Source: Sphingomonas sp. AR_OL41 (GTDB lineage: Bacteria > Pseudomonadota > Alphaproteobacteria > Sphingomonadales > Sphingomonadaceae). Taken from it: a DNA stretch of 64,000 bases. The DNA is taken from positions 1 to 64,000 of the forward strand of contig NZ_JARYTI010000021.1 of NCBI RefSeq assembly GCF_029911635.1, in the 5' to 3' direction. Below the pieces are notes generated by a model that was not told where the DNA came from, made no database searches, and saw nothing but the letters and a program-made list of their open reading frames with translations. Of the stretch, positions 18,075 through 28,258 are shown piece by piece (position 1 is the stretch's first letter; each line of letters starts with the position of its first letter). Made by a program: the position numbers and the translations under genes.

Positions 18075-20107
18075 CGCCCCGCCACGAAGCGGATCGCCTC
18101 GCCGCCGCCCGGCGCGAGCGGCAGGTTGAGCTTGTCGCCCTTGCGCACCCTGAGCTTCTCGATGGTGATCGCGTGACGCGCAGCGGTGCGGTAATCGGCG
18201 CCCGGGCCGTCGCGGTAGATTTCGGCGCTATAGCTCTTGCCGGGATCGAGGAAGTCGAGCGTCACGTCGAGCGTGCGGGCATTCTCGTCGGTCACCGCGC
18301 CGAGATACCAGTCGTTCGAACGCCGGTCCTTGCGCACGATCGTGACATAGTCGCCGACCGCGCCGTTCAACACGCGCGTGTCGGACCAGTCGGTCGGCAC
18401 GTCCTTGATGAACTGGAAGGCGCCCGGATATTTCGCGTAATTCTCGGGAAGGTCGGCGGCCATCTGGATCGGCGAATAGATCACGACGTAGAGCGCAAGC
18501 TGCTTGGCAATGGTCGAGAGAATATCGGTGTCGCCGCGCCCCTTCAGGCTCAGCACGCCGGGAGTGAAGTCCATCGGCCCGCCGAGCATGCGCGTGAAGA
18601 CGAGGTTGGCCTCATGCTCGGGCGGGTTCTTGGGCACGCCCCAGGCATTATATTCCATGCCGCGCTGGCCCTCGCGCGACACCCAGTTGGGATAGGTGCG
18701 GCGCAGACCGGTGTCCTTGATCGGCTCGTGCGTGTCGATCGCGACATGGCGCTTCGCCGCCTCGGTGACGACCAGCAGATGGTGGACCGAGGCGGCCTGC
18801 CCTTCATGCCATTCGTAACGGATCGCGCCATCGGGGCCGGTCTTCGCCTTGAAGCCGCCGGCGTCGGACACATAGCCGGTCTTGACCGCATCAATGCCGA
18901 GCCGCTGGTCGAGGTCGAACGCGGCGCGCATCTGGTCCTCATAATGCGCGGCATTGGCCGAGGTCTCGTGATGGCCGATCAACACCACGCCCTTGCTCTT
19001 GCCATAGGCGGCCAGGCCGGGAAGATCGAAATCGGCATAGGGCTGGGTGAAGCTGAAATCCTCGCCATTGGCGAACCAGTCGCCGTCCCAGCCCTTGTTC
19101 CAGCCCTCGACCAGCACACCGCCGAAGCCGTTCTTCGCCGCGAAGTCGATCATCGCGCGCGTGTTCGCCGTCGTCGCGCCATGCTTCGGCCCCGACGCCC
19201 AGCTCTGCGTGTCGAGGTGCATGCCCCACCAGATGCCGACATATTTGCGCGGGTGCACCCACGACACGTCGCCGAGCTTGTTGGGCTCGTTGAGGTCGAG
19301 GATCAGCGGGTTGGCCATATAGAGGCCGGCCGCGTCGGGCGCGATCAGCATCACGCGCCACGGCGTCGGGAAGGGCGCCGCGCGGCTGACCTTGGCGGCG
19401 GTCGCCGCCGGGGTGAGCACCGCCTTCAGATTCCCGCCGACGACCTTGGCGATGTTCATGCCGGCATAGTCGATCAAAGCAGCCTCGTGGAAGGCGATGT
19501 GCGTGCCGTCGGCCAGCTTCACCGTCAGCGGCGTCTGCGCGGTGCCGATCTCGGCGACTGGCGTGTGATGATAGAGATATTCCTCGCGGTTGGATTCGAA
19601 TGCCTCGCACCACCATGCCTCGGCCGGTTGCGCGAGGTTGAACTGGGTCAGCTCCTCGGCGATGTTCGCCTGGTGAAGGTTCGGCTGGTCGGGAAATTCG
19701 TAGCGGAAGCCGACGCCGTTATCGAACACGCGGAACACGACATCGAGCGCGCGGTGCAGCGCGCTCGTCTCGCGCAGGCGGATGCGCAGCTCGCGATAAT
19801 GGTCGCGCACTTTGGTCCATTCGCCCCAGGGCTGGGTCCAGCTCTCGTCATGCTCGCTGCTCGTCCGGCTTTCGAGCGCGAAGTTGCGCAGCAGCTGCGG
19901 CGCGTCGGTGAACAGGAAGCCAAGATGCGATTCGGCGATGATCGGCTTGCCGAGCCGGCTGACCTGATAACCCGCGCGCCCCTCGCCGTTGAGCGTGACC
20001 TCGACCTTGAGGCTGTTGTCGGGCGAAGCAACGCTGGCGACGACTTGCGCGGTGGCGGGCGTCGCGCCGAGCGCCAGCAGGGCGAGCAGGGCCGGGAGGA
20101 TACGCAT
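18071..20107 (-). CDS. GH97 alpha-glucosidase (SusB-like), exported
   Basis: A 678-residue family 97 glycoside hydrolase, like SusB of Bacteroides, which releases glucose from malto-oligosaccharides in the periplasm. A signal peptide (MRILPALLALLALGATPATA) precedes the beta-sandwich domain; the catalytic barrel follows from about residue 300. Where retaining members carry a nucleophile Asp, this protein has VKTGYV (near 409), as in inverting alpha-glucosidases. Candidate catalytic glutamates are in HEPIKDTGLRR (about 459) and GMEYNAWG (about 485). ATG 20107 was preferred over the TTG three bases earlier because AAGGAG is well placed. It follows the GH13 glucosidase by 12 bases and overlaps the esterase gene. 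Confidence 0.92.
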   Translation of the reverse strand: MRILPALLALLALGATPATAQVVASVASPDNSLKVEVTLNGEGRAGYQVSRLGKPIIAESHLGFLFTDAPQLLRNFALESRTSSEHDESWTQPWGEWTKVRDHYRELRIRLRETSALHRALDVVFRVFDNGVGFRYEFPDQPNLHQANIAEELTQFNLAQPAEAWWCEAFESNREEYLYHHTPVAEIGTAQTPLTVKLADGTHIAFHEAALIDYAGMNIAKVVGGNLKAVLTPAATAAKVSRAAPFPTPWRVMLIAPDAAGLYMANPLILDLNEPNKLGDVSWVHPRKYVGIWWGMHLDTQSWASGPKHGATTANTRAMIDFAAKNGFGGVLVEGWNKGWDGDWFANGEDFSFTQPYADFDLPGLAAYGKSKGVVLIGHHETSANAAHYEDQMRAAFDLDQRLGIDAVKTGYVSDAGGFKAKTGPDGAIRYEWHEGQAASVHHLLVVTEAAKRHVAIDTHEPIKDTGLRRTYPNWVSREGQRGMEYNAWGVPKNPPEHEANLVFTRMLGGPMDFTPGVLSLKGRGDTDILSTIAKQLALYVVIYSPIQMAADLPENYAKYPGAFQFIKDVPTDWSDTRVLNGAVGDYVTIVRKDRRSNDWYLGAVTDENARTLDVTLDFLDPGKSYSAEIYRDGPGADYRTAARHAITIEKLRVRKGDKLNLPLAPGGGEAIRFVAGR

Positions 20108-20119
20108 CAACAGACTCCT

Positions 20120-21760
20120 TTAGTCGCGACGTTCGGCAACCAGCGCGGCGAACGACCCGAACTGCCAGTCGGCGACGGTGCCGACCTGTTCGACCACCTG
20201 CCACTGATCGGGCTGCTCGGGCCGCCAGTCGCGCGCGGCGTCGCCGATGTTGAACACGCACAGCAGCCGCTGCCCCGGCGCGCTCCGCTCGAACGCGAGC
20301 AAGGTATCGGACGCCTCGACAATCGTGATGTCGCCGGTCAGCAGCGCGGCGCTGGCGTTGCGCCGGGCCAGCAGCCGCCGCGTCAGCGCGAGCAGCGAGA
20401 GCGGGTCGGCCTCCTGTCGATCGACCGCCAGCGCGTCATGGTCGGCGCCGGTCGGCAGCCACGGCTCGACGACCGAGAAACCGAGATGCGGCGCGTCGGC
20501 GTGCCACGGCATCGGCGTGCGCGCGCCGTCGCGGCTCAAAGTCAGCGGCCAGTTGGCGATCGCCTCGGGGTCCTGCAGCCGGTCGAACGGGATATCGACC
20601 TGGGTCAGGCCGAGTTCCTCGCCCTGGTACAGGAAGATATTGCCGCGCAGGCACACCAGCAGCAGAATCTTGAGTGCGGCAAATGCATCGCGCTGTTCGG
20701 CTGTCGTCCAGCGCGACAGCGCGCGCGGCGCATCATGATTCTCGAACGCCCAGCTCGGCCAGCCCATGCCTGGCGCATCGGGCCATTGCTCGACCGCCTC
20801 GCGCACCAGCGCCGGGGTAAGGCGATCGGCATAGAGGAAGTTGAAGCCATAGGCCGAATTGAGCCGTCGCCCGTCGGCGGTGAAGGCGTGCATCTCGCGC
20901 TCGGGCGACGGGCCGCCAACCTCCGCGACCGTGAAGCGCGCACCATAAGCGTCGGTCAGAGTGCGCAGCCGTTCGAGGAAACCGGGAATGTCGGGATGGC
21001 TCTGATTGTGGATATGCTGCTGGAAGTCGAACGGCCGGGTGCGCACGCCGTTGGTCTCGGGCGCGGGCGGATTGTCGCGCAGTTCCGGGTCGTGCATCGC
21101 GAAGTTGATCGCGTCGACGCGGAAGCCGTCGACGCCGCGGTCGAGCCAGAAACGCGCCACGTCGAGCAATGCCTGCTGCACCTCGGGCAGATGCACGTGC
21201 AGCTGCGGCTGGGCGCTGAGGAAATTGTGCATATAATATTGCCGGCGCCGCGCATCCCAGGTCCAGGCCGGGCCACCGAACACCGACTGCCAGTTGTTGG
21301 GCGGGCTGCCATCGGGCTTGGCGTCGGCCCAGACATACCAGTCGGCCCGGGCGTTGCCGCGATCGGCGCGGCTCTCGCGAAACCAGTCATGCTGGTCCGA
21401 GGTATGCGAATAGACCTGGTCGATGATCACCCGCAGCCCGAGCGCATGGGCGCGAGCGACCAGCGCATCGAAATCGGCCAGCGTGCCGAAGATCGGGTCG
21501 ACGCCGCAATAATCCGCCACGTCATAACCGAAATCGGCCATCGGCGAGGTGAAGAAGGGCGACAGCCAGATGCCGTCGACGCCAAGCGAGGCGACATGGT
21601 CGAGATGCGCGGTGATGCCGGCCAGATCGCCGATGCCGTCGCCATTCGAGTCGGCGAAGCTGCGCGGATAGATCTGGTAGATCGCCGCACCGCGCCACCA
21701 GGGGCGTTCGCATGATGCGCTCGCCGCGATGGCGGTCGGGCGCAGGGCCGGGTCGTTCAT
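20120..21760 (-). CDS. GH13 alpha-glucosidase, cytoplasmic
   Basis: A 546-residue GH13 enzyme of the alpha-glucosidase/oligo-1,6-glucosidase branch, hydrolysing short alpha-glucosides. There is no signal peptide, unlike the other hydrolases of the locus, so it should act on sugar imported by the MFS carrier. Region I is DQVYSHTSDQH; the nucleophile Asp is in GFRVDAINF (about 215), the acid/base Glu in FTVAEVGG (about 277), and the third Asp in ENHDAPR (about 342). WWRGAAIYQIYPRSF at the start is typical of the branch. Its ATG overlaps the stop of the upstream amylase gene by four bases. Confidence 0.9.
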   Translation of the reverse strand: MNDPALRPTAIAASASCERPWWRGAAIYQIYPRSFADSNGDGIGDLAGITAHLDHVASLGVDGIWLSPFFTSPMADFGYDVADYCGVDPIFGTLADFDALVARAHALGLRVIIDQVYSHTSDQHDWFRESRADRGNARADWYVWADAKPDGSPPNNWQSVFGGPAWTWDARRRQYYMHNFLSAQPQLHVHLPEVQQALLDVARFWLDRGVDGFRVDAINFAMHDPELRDNPPAPETNGVRTRPFDFQQHIHNQSHPDIPGFLERLRTLTDAYGARFTVAEVGGPSPEREMHAFTADGRRLNSAYGFNFLYADRLTPALVREAVEQWPDAPGMGWPSWAFENHDAPRALSRWTTAEQRDAFAALKILLLVCLRGNIFLYQGEELGLTQVDIPFDRLQDPEAIANWPLTLSRDGARTPMPWHADAPHLGFSVVEPWLPTGADHDALAVDRQEADPLSLLALTRRLLARRNASAALLTGDITIVEASDTLLAFERSAPGQRLLCVFNIGDAARDWRPEQPDQWQVVEQVGTVADWQFGSFAALVAERRD

Positions 21761-23589
21761 TTGTGCGCCTCGCAGATCGCATAACCAAAGGCCGGCAGCG
21801 AGATCGTGACGCTGCCCGGCGCGCTCGCCATCGCCGCGCAGCTGCCGGCAAGGGCCGTGAAGGCCGTCGAGGCGACCTCGACCTGCACCTGCCGGGTCAC
21901 CGTCTCGCCCGATGTGTTGAAGACAAGCAGCGTTTCCGCGTCGGTGGTCGGGTCGAAGCGCGACACAGCCACGAGTCCTGGCGTGTCGCCACGCGCACGC
22001 AGCACGAGCCGCCCACGCGTTAGCGCCGGGTGCGACAGACGCAGCCGGGCGAGCGAGGCGATCTGCTTGAACAGCGGATGGTCCTCGCCGAAATGCGCGG
22101 TCGCGGTGGTGGTGTCGCTGCCGATCAGCTTGTTGTCGTTGTAGACCGCGACGCGACTGGCGAACATGTCCTCGCGCGCATCCTGATCGCCGCCGTCGCC
22201 GGCGAAACCCTGCTCGTCACCGGCATAGATGGTCGGCACGCCGCGCCACGTCAGCAGCATCGCATTGGCGAGCATCTCGCGCTTGAGCTGCTCCTCGTCC
22301 GAGGCACCCGGCAGCGCCTTGCGGATATAGAAACCGAGCCGGCCGGCATCATGGTTGGAAACGAAGGTCGGCAAGATGCTCGCGGTGTCGAAGCCATGCG
22401 CATAGAGCGCGTCGCCGAGCATGAGCTTGTCCCATGCGCCGGGCTCCTGCTTGCCCGTTACCGCCCCGAGCACCGCCTGGCGGAAGGCGAAATCGAGCAC
22501 CGCGGGCAGCTTGTCGATAACGGTGTGGCGCGCGAGCATGCCGACATCGAGCGTCTCATAGGCAACCTCGCCGAAGATGTGGAAGTTCGGGATGCCCTTC
22601 GCCCTAGCCCGGGCGAGCATCGCGGGGACGAACTGCGCCCAGAATTCCGGATTGACGTGGCGCGCGGTGTCGATGCGAAAACCGTCCACGCCATAGCGGT
22701 CGATCCAGTCGCCGAAAATGTCGATCATGCCCTGCGCGACGCGCGGATTCTCGGTATCGAGATCGTCGAGGCCGGAGAAATCGCCCAGCGTCGCGCTCTC
22801 GTTATAATAGGTCGTGTTGCCGCGATTATGGTACCAGCGCACGTCGTTGAGCCACGCCGGCACCTTCACCGTCGCCTCCGCCGCCGGGACATAAGGCGTA
22901 TAGGCAAAGGTCGGGTCGGTCAGCTTCGCGAAATTGTCCGCCGTCTGCACGCCCTCACCGAGAAACCCCGGATTGATCGCCGCGCCGGCCGGGCCGCCGC
23001 GCCGTTGGAAGGGATAGTCGGCGATCGAGCGATAGGAACATTCGCTACCAACGCCGCATTCGCGATACTGGATCACGTCGGCGGTGTGGTTGGCGATGAT
23101 GTCCATATAGACCTTCATGCCGCGCGCATGCGCCGCATCGACCAGCGCCTTGAAATCGGCGTTGCTGCCGAGATGCGGATCGACCTGGGTGAAGTCGGTG
23201 ATCCAATAGCCGTGATAGCCGGCCGACTCCTGACCCGGCGGTCCCTGCACCGGCTTGTTCCTGAAGATCGGCCCGACCCAGATCGCGGTCGCGCCGAGAT
23301 CCTGGATATAGCCGAGCCGCCGGATCAGCCCCTTGAGGTCGCCGCCATGATAGAATCCCTTGGCGGTCGGGTCGTAGCCGGTCTTGAGCCGGTCGCCGCT
23401 GAGCCCGCCGCGATCGTTCGCCGGATCGCCATTCTCGAAACGGTCGGGGAGGAGGAAATAGATCACCTCGTCCTGCGGCAGGCGGTCGCGGAAGCTCGCT
23501 TGAGCCGGCATCGTCTGCGCGACGATCGGGGTCGGCAGCGCGACCGCCGCCAGCGCAGCGAGAACGCCAAGGCGCAACCTTCTGCTCAT
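21757..23589 (-). CDS. Exported GH13 alpha-amylase
   Basis: A 610-residue exported amylase, first gene of the lower part of the locus. Start 23589 gives a signal peptide (MSRRLRLGVLAALAAVALPTPIVAQ) and follows GGGAG; longer in-frame starts add an unlikely leader. Region I is DIIANHT, the nucleophile Asp is in GFRIDTARH (about 304), acid/base Glu in FGEVAYE (about 341), and the third Asp in FVSNHDAG (about 410). A C-terminal beta domain follows. It probably cuts starch or maltodextrin outside the cytoplasm before receptor uptake or GH97 action. A 12-base near-palindrome shared with the receptor promoter lies 91 bases upstream. Confidence 0.9.
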   Translation of the reverse strand: MSRRLRLGVLAALAAVALPTPIVAQTMPAQASFRDRLPQDEVIYFLLPDRFENGDPANDRGGLSGDRLKTGYDPTAKGFYHGGDLKGLIRRLGYIQDLGATAIWVGPIFRNKPVQGPPGQESAGYHGYWITDFTQVDPHLGSNADFKALVDAAHARGMKVYMDIIANHTADVIQYRECGVGSECSYRSIADYPFQRRGGPAGAAINPGFLGEGVQTADNFAKLTDPTFAYTPYVPAAEATVKVPAWLNDVRWYHNRGNTTYYNESATLGDFSGLDDLDTENPRVAQGMIDIFGDWIDRYGVDGFRIDTARHVNPEFWAQFVPAMLARARAKGIPNFHIFGEVAYETLDVGMLARHTVIDKLPAVLDFAFRQAVLGAVTGKQEPGAWDKLMLGDALYAHGFDTASILPTFVSNHDAGRLGFYIRKALPGASDEEQLKREMLANAMLLTWRGVPTIYAGDEQGFAGDGGDQDAREDMFASRVAVYNDNKLIGSDTTTATAHFGEDHPLFKQIASLARLRLSHPALTRGRLVLRARGDTPGLVAVSRFDPTTDAETLLVFNTSGETVTRQVQVEVASTAFTALAGSCAAMASAPGSVTISLPAFGYAICEAHK

Positions 23590-23679
23590 CCCACCCACTC
23601 CCGGCGCGCGTGACATGGCGCAGACATCCCGTGCTTTTTCGTCTCTTGCGGGCGGGGCGGTACGAAGCCAAGCCCCCGG

Positions 23680-23691
23680 CATACGTATTCA
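23680..23691. promoter_or_regulatory. Candidate LacI-type operator, site near the amylase gene
   Basis: CATACGTATTCA lies in the 112-base gap between the halogenase stop and the amylase start. Its core ATACGTAT is palindromic, as LacI-family operators are. The same 12 bases occur at 28259-28270 before the TonB receptor and were noticed nowhere else in the window. Binding by the LacI protein encoded at 29188 is inferred. Confidence 0.6.
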
Positions 23692-23701
23692 GCCACAGCC
23701 G

Positions 23702-25207
23702 TCATCGCGGCGCCGCGCAATGTCGGGCGATGAACTCGGCATGGCTGGGCATGCGCCCCGCCTCGCGGGCGTAGAGCAGTTCGATCGTCTCCATATATTC
23801 GCCGAGCTCGGCCGGCGCGATCTGGTCGGCGAGCGGGTGATAGCCGTGCGGGATGATACCCTGTCCTACCAGCACCTGCAGCCAGCCGACTTCGGTAAAC
23901 AGTTCCTCATGCTCGCGCACGATATTGCCGTTGGCCGCGAACAGCGCGATCTTGCGCTCCAGCGTTTCCGGCAGCGTCATCGCGCGCCGCGCGCGCCAGA
24001 ACGGCTCGTCGCGTTGGTTGGCGGCATAATGCAGGATCAGGAAATCGCGGATCCGCTCGATCTCGAAATCGGTCTGGCGGTTATATTCGTCGCGATCGGC
24101 GGCGGCGACATGGCGTCCCGGGAGCAGCTTGAGCAGCCGCGAGATCGCCGACTGGATCATGTGGATGCTGGTCGATTCGAGCGGTTCGAGAAAGCCGCTC
24201 GACAGGCCGATCGCGATGACGTTGCGCTTCCAGGCACGCTTGCGCCGGCCGGCGGTGAAGCGCAGCGGGCGCGGATCGGCGAGCGGTGCGCCCTCGAGAT
24301 TGGCGAGCAGCAGCGCGGTCGCCTCGTCGTCGCTCAGATACTCGCTGCAATAGACATGGCCGTTGCCGACACGGTGCTGCAGCGGGATGCGCCATTGCCA
24401 CCCGGCGGCGAGCGCGCGCGCGCGGGTGTAAGGAGTGAGCGCGCCGTCGCTCGCGCTGGGCACGGCGAGCGCGCGGTCGCATGGCAGCCAGTGCGACCAG
24501 TCCTCGAACCCGCTCGCCAGCGTCTGTTCGATCAGCAGCCCGCGAAAGCCGGTGCAGTCGATGAAGATGTCGCCGGCGACCTGTTCGCCGGATTGGAGCA
24601 GCAGCGCGGCGACGTCGCCGCTTTCGCCGTCGCGGATCACCTCGACGACCTTGCCCTCGGTGCGCTGCACGCCGCGCAATTCGGCGAAGCGGCGCAGCCA
24701 CGCCGCATACAGCCCGGCATCGAACTGGAAGGCATAGGGCATGTCGGGGATTGCTGCGCCGCCGAGCGGCTGGCCGCGATGCATCTTGTGGCCCCGCGCC
24801 GCGAGCTCGTTGAGGGCATAGGCGTCGAGGCCCTTGGCGAGGCCAAGCTGACGGGCACGGAGCCAATAATGCTGGAAGGCGATCAGCCCGACGTCGCGGC
24901 CGACGGCGCCAAAGGCATGCATGTAGCGCTCGCCGGGCCGCGACCAGCCGTCGAATTCGATGCCAAGCTTGAAGGTCGCCTGCGTCGCGCGGACAAAGGC
25001 GTCCTCGTCGAGGCCGAGCGCTTCGTTGAACAGGCGGATTTGCGGGATGGTCGATTCACCGACCCCGACCGTGCCGATCTCCTCGGATTCGATCAGGCGG
25101 ATGCGGTAGCCGGTTTCGAGAAACCGGCCGAGCGCGGCGGCGGTCATCCAGCCGGCACTGCCGCCGCCGGCGATCACGATGGTGACCGGATCAGGCTGTT
25201 CGGTCAC
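23702..25207 (-). CDS. Flavin-dependent halogenase (tryptophan halogenase family), copy 2
   Basis: A 501-residue second halogenase of the locus, clearly different from copy 1. The FAD motif GGGSAGWMTAA is at residues 14-24 with GVGESTIP after it; the catalytic lysine is in ATQATFKLGIEF (near 81), the WxWxIP signature reads GWQWRIPL, and EPLESTSIHMIQ carries the conserved Glu. All features needed for activity are present. It lies 113 bases after the TonB receptor stop and 112 bases before the amylase start. A cognate flavin reductase gene was not seen in the window. The natural substrate is unknown; association with TonB receptors suggests an imported or exported compound. Confidence 0.87.
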   Translation of the reverse strand: MTEQPDPVTIVIAGGGSAGWMTAAALGRFLETGYRIRLIESEEIGTVGVGESTIPQIRLFNEALGLDEDAFVRATQATFKLGIEFDGWSRPGERYMHAFGAVGRDVGLIAFQHYWLRARQLGLAKGLDAYALNELAARGHKMHRGQPLGGAAIPDMPYAFQFDAGLYAAWLRRFAELRGVQRTEGKVVEVIRDGESGDVAALLLQSGEQVAGDIFIDCTGFRGLLIEQTLASGFEDWSHWLPCDRALAVPSASDGALTPYTRARALAAGWQWRIPLQHRVGNGHVYCSEYLSDDEATALLLANLEGAPLADPRPLRFTAGRRKRAWKRNVIAIGLSSGFLEPLESTSIHMIQSAISRLLKLLPGRHVAAADRDEYNRQTDFEIERIRDFLILHYAANQRDEPFWRARRAMTLPETLERKIALFAANGNIVREHEELFTEVGWLQVLVGQGIIPHGYHPLADQIAPAELGEYMETIELLYAREAGRMPSHAEFIARHCAAPR

Positions 25208-25320
25208 GAAACGCTCCCTGTAGCATGCCGGATGCTATCGCTTCCGCTGTGTCGGGAAAAGAACGGGGCCGCCGGGCTCTTTCGTGCACCGGCGGCCCCA
25301 AGTCCAACGGGGAGGGGCCG

Positions 25321-28158
25321 TCAGAATTTGTAGGTCAGGCCGAGATAATAATCGCGGCCATAGCGCTGATAATCGATGACCTGGCGGCGATCGTTATTCT
25401 GATAGGTGATGAACGGGCGATCGGTGAGGTTCTTGGCCTGGGCCAGGATCGCCAGCCCCTTGAGCGGACCGGCCTGGAACTCATAGCCGATCTGCGCATC
25501 GAGAATGCCTTCCGACACGACCTGGCGATAGGTCGGGGCGGCCGACAGGCCGGCGACTTCGCCGAGGAAGGACGAGCGGTAACGGTAGCTGGCCCGCACC
25601 TGGATGCCGTGCTTCTCGTAATAGAGTTCACCGCTGGCGACATATTTCGACAGGCCCGGCAGCGTGATCGCCTGCGCCGGATTGCTCTTCAGCTTGATCG
25701 AGCTCTCGCTGTAGCTGCCGCTACCGAAGAAGCCGAAACCGTCGAGCGCCGAGGAGATGGTCTTGAACGGCAGCGACAGCGTCGCTTCCATGCCGACCAG
25801 ATAACCGCGGCCGGTATTGTCCGGCGAGGTCGAGATGCCCGTGGTCCAGCCATTGGCGACGACGATCGCGCGCTGCGCCGGGCTGAGCTGACCGAGCGCC
25901 GCCGTGAAGTCGAACGGCAGGCCGTTGCTGGGATCGACGAATTTGGTCAGATGCTTGAAATAGCCGGCGAGCGCGATGTAGCCGCCACCCGTGAAATATT
26001 TCTCGAACGACGCGTCGATATTGGTCGACTGATAGGGTCGCAGATTGATGTTACCACCGCTCGAACTGAACGGGCTGTTGAGGTTGGCGGGGTTGCCGAT
26101 ATTGCCCGGCGACACGCTGAATTCCTGGTTGATCCGTTCCTGGTCGAGGCGCGGGCGAACAATGGTCTGCGATGCGCCGAGCTTGACGTAACCGGCCGGG
26201 ATCAGCTCGACCGACATCGACGCGCTGGGCAGGAAGTTGGTGTAGGTTGACGAACCGCGCGCCGGCAGGACCGTGACGGTGAAGGTCGCGGGGTCGAAGT
26301 TGGAAATCGTACCGGTCGATGCCTGGCGCGTGCGAATGACCTGCAGGCCGAGCGAGCCCTTGAGCTTCTTGCCACCCAGCTCGCCGTCGATGATCAGCTT
26401 GGCATAGCCGGTATAGACGTCTTCGGTGACGTTGTTGTCGCGAACCAGCGAGCCGGGGCGATTGTCGTACACCGCGTTGTACGCGTTGTTGTAGAGGTAC
26501 ATCGGATCGAGCGCGAGCACCGCCGGCACGCCGAGATAGCCGAGCGGGATGTTGCGACCGAGGATCGCGGCAGCCGGAATCGCCGCCGAGGTCGGTGTGC
26601 CGCTCGCCACGGTGCAGTTGGTGCCGGCGCCCTTGGGGCACAGGAAATAGGAGGTATAGGCGCTGTCCTTGGAGCGGCGGCTGTAATTGGCGCCGATTTC
26701 CCAACCCTTGAGCACGCCCGCATCGAGCTCGCCGTTGAGCGTCGCGCGTAGCGACTTGAGATCGTCCTTGAAGCTCGGGCGGTTGAGGAAGCCGGCCTGC
26801 ACCACCGGGGTGGTGCCGTTATAGCCCCAGCCCTGCGGATCGGTCAGCTTGAAGATCGAGGTGTCGGTGTAATTGAGCGTCGGCACGATCTTGTAGATGC
26901 CGTTGGGCTGCTGCGTCACCGTCACGGTGTCGCCCGGGCCGCTGCCGCCATAACCGACGCCGGTATAGGTCTCGAGCAGGAAGTCGGTGCGCGTCGCGCG
27001 CGACCAGCTGGCATCGACGTTGAGCTTGAGCTTGTCGCCGAGACGGATGTCATTGTTCCAGCCGAACGAGAAATTCTCGGCCTTGCGATCGTTGAGATCG
27101 TTGCGCTGGATCGCGTGGACGTTGCTGAACGTCGTCGTGGTGGCGAAGCCGTTCGAGACGCTGATGCCGGTCTGCGCCGGGCCGGAGAAGCCGAGCGGGA
27201 ACTCGATGCCGCGCAGATGCTGCGTTTCACGGAAATGCGAATAGAGCGCGTCGAAGGTCGAGTGGAAATTGTCGCTCGGCTGCCATTCGATCGTTGCCAC
27301 CGCGCCATAACGCTTGAGCAGGTTCGACTGGACATAGGGCTTGGCGCCGCCGAGCACGAACGGGCTCGCCGCGGTGCCGCCTCCGGCATAACCCCAGGCG
27401 TTGTAGCGCTCGTCCTGCGACGGATTTTGCGACGCCGACACGCCGATCGCGATGCCCAGCGTATCATTGGCGAACTTGTCGACATAGGTCGCCGAGGCGC
27501 GATAGCCGTAACGCGACGAATCCGGGTTCAACGCCTTGATGCCGTTCATCTCGGCGCGCGCCGCAACGGACAGCACGCGGTGCGCCTGATCGAGCGGGCG
27601 CAGCATGCGCAGGTCGACCGTGCCCGAGATGCCCGAGGCGATCAGCGAGGCGTCGGCGGTCTTGTAGACGTTGACGTTTTTGAAGAATTCCGACGGATAT
27701 TGATCATATTCGACGCCGCGATTGTCACCGACGGTGACCTGTTCGCGGCCGTTGAGCAGCGTGGTGCCGAAATCGGGGCCGAGGCCGCGGATCGACAGGC
27801 GCTGGTCGCGACCTTCGAGGCGCTGCGCGGTCACACCGGGCAGGCGCGCAAGCGAGTCGGCGATCGAGACGTCGGGCAGCTTGCCGATATCCTCGGCCGA
27901 GACCGAGTCGACGATCAGCGTCGATTCACGCTTGATCCGTGCCGACGAGGCGAGCGACGCGCGGATGCCGCTGACAACGATATCCTGCTGTTCGGGCACA
28001 TCGGCGGTCGGCGCGGCGGGCGGCGGCGACGCGGCGTCCTGGGCCAAAGCGGCGTCGGCACCGATCAGCGATACCATGCCGCCGAGCGCGATCACGCTGG
28101 CGCGCAGTGCCAGCCGGGTGCGCGTCGAAAACCGACGATTACTCTGAGAAACGTTCAT
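25321..28158 (-). CDS. TonB-dependent receptor of the alpha-glucan locus
   Basis: A 945-residue outer-membrane receptor with an N-terminal signal peptide ending near AALAQ. A TonB-box-like DIVVSG (about 59-64) precedes the plug domain (SVSAEDIGKLPDVSIADSLARLPGV, then RLSIRGLG). The barrel ends in aromatic DYYLGLTYKF with terminal Phe, required for Bam insertion. The sequence belongs to the large TonB receptors common in Caulobacter and sphingomonads that import oligosaccharides; the neighbouring amylases and LacI/MFS genes point to maltodextrin, as for MalA of Caulobacter. Its own promoter region (28159-28320) carries one of the two shared near-palindromes about 100 bases before the ATG. Confidence 0.92.
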   Translation of the reverse strand: MNVSQSNRRFSTRTRLALRASVIALGGMVSLIGADAALAQDAASPPPAAPTADVPEQQDIVVSGIRASLASSARIKRESTLIVDSVSAEDIGKLPDVSIADSLARLPGVTAQRLEGRDQRLSIRGLGPDFGTTLLNGREQVTVGDNRGVEYDQYPSEFFKNVNVYKTADASLIASGISGTVDLRMLRPLDQAHRVLSVAARAEMNGIKALNPDSSRYGYRASATYVDKFANDTLGIAIGVSASQNPSQDERYNAWGYAGGGTAASPFVLGGAKPYVQSNLLKRYGAVATIEWQPSDNFHSTFDALYSHFRETQHLRGIEFPLGFSGPAQTGISVSNGFATTTTFSNVHAIQRNDLNDRKAENFSFGWNNDIRLGDKLKLNVDASWSRATRTDFLLETYTGVGYGGSGPGDTVTVTQQPNGIYKIVPTLNYTDTSIFKLTDPQGWGYNGTTPVVQAGFLNRPSFKDDLKSLRATLNGELDAGVLKGWEIGANYSRRSKDSAYTSYFLCPKGAGTNCTVASGTPTSAAIPAAAILGRNIPLGYLGVPAVLALDPMYLYNNAYNAVYDNRPGSLVRDNNVTEDVYTGYAKLIIDGELGGKKLKGSLGLQVIRTRQASTGTISNFDPATFTVTVLPARGSSTYTNFLPSASMSVELIPAGYVKLGASQTIVRPRLDQERINQEFSVSPGNIGNPANLNSPFSSSGGNINLRPYQSTNIDASFEKYFTGGGYIALAGYFKHLTKFVDPSNGLPFDFTAALGQLSPAQRAIVVANGWTTGISTSPDNTGRGYLVGMEATLSLPFKTISSALDGFGFFGSGSYSESSIKLKSNPAQAITLPGLSKYVASGELYYEKHGIQVRASYRYRSSFLGEVAGLSAAPTYRQVVSEGILDAQIGYEFQAGPLKGLAILAQAKNLTDRPFITYQNNDRRQVIDYQRYGRDYYLGLTYKF

Positions 28159-28258
28159 TCAGGACCTCCCCTTGCGCCCTTGCGCAGCCGCCGCTCGCTT
28201 GTCGCGATCGATCTGTCGCTCGATTAGGCGCCGGGGCGGCAAGGTGGGAAGCAACGCA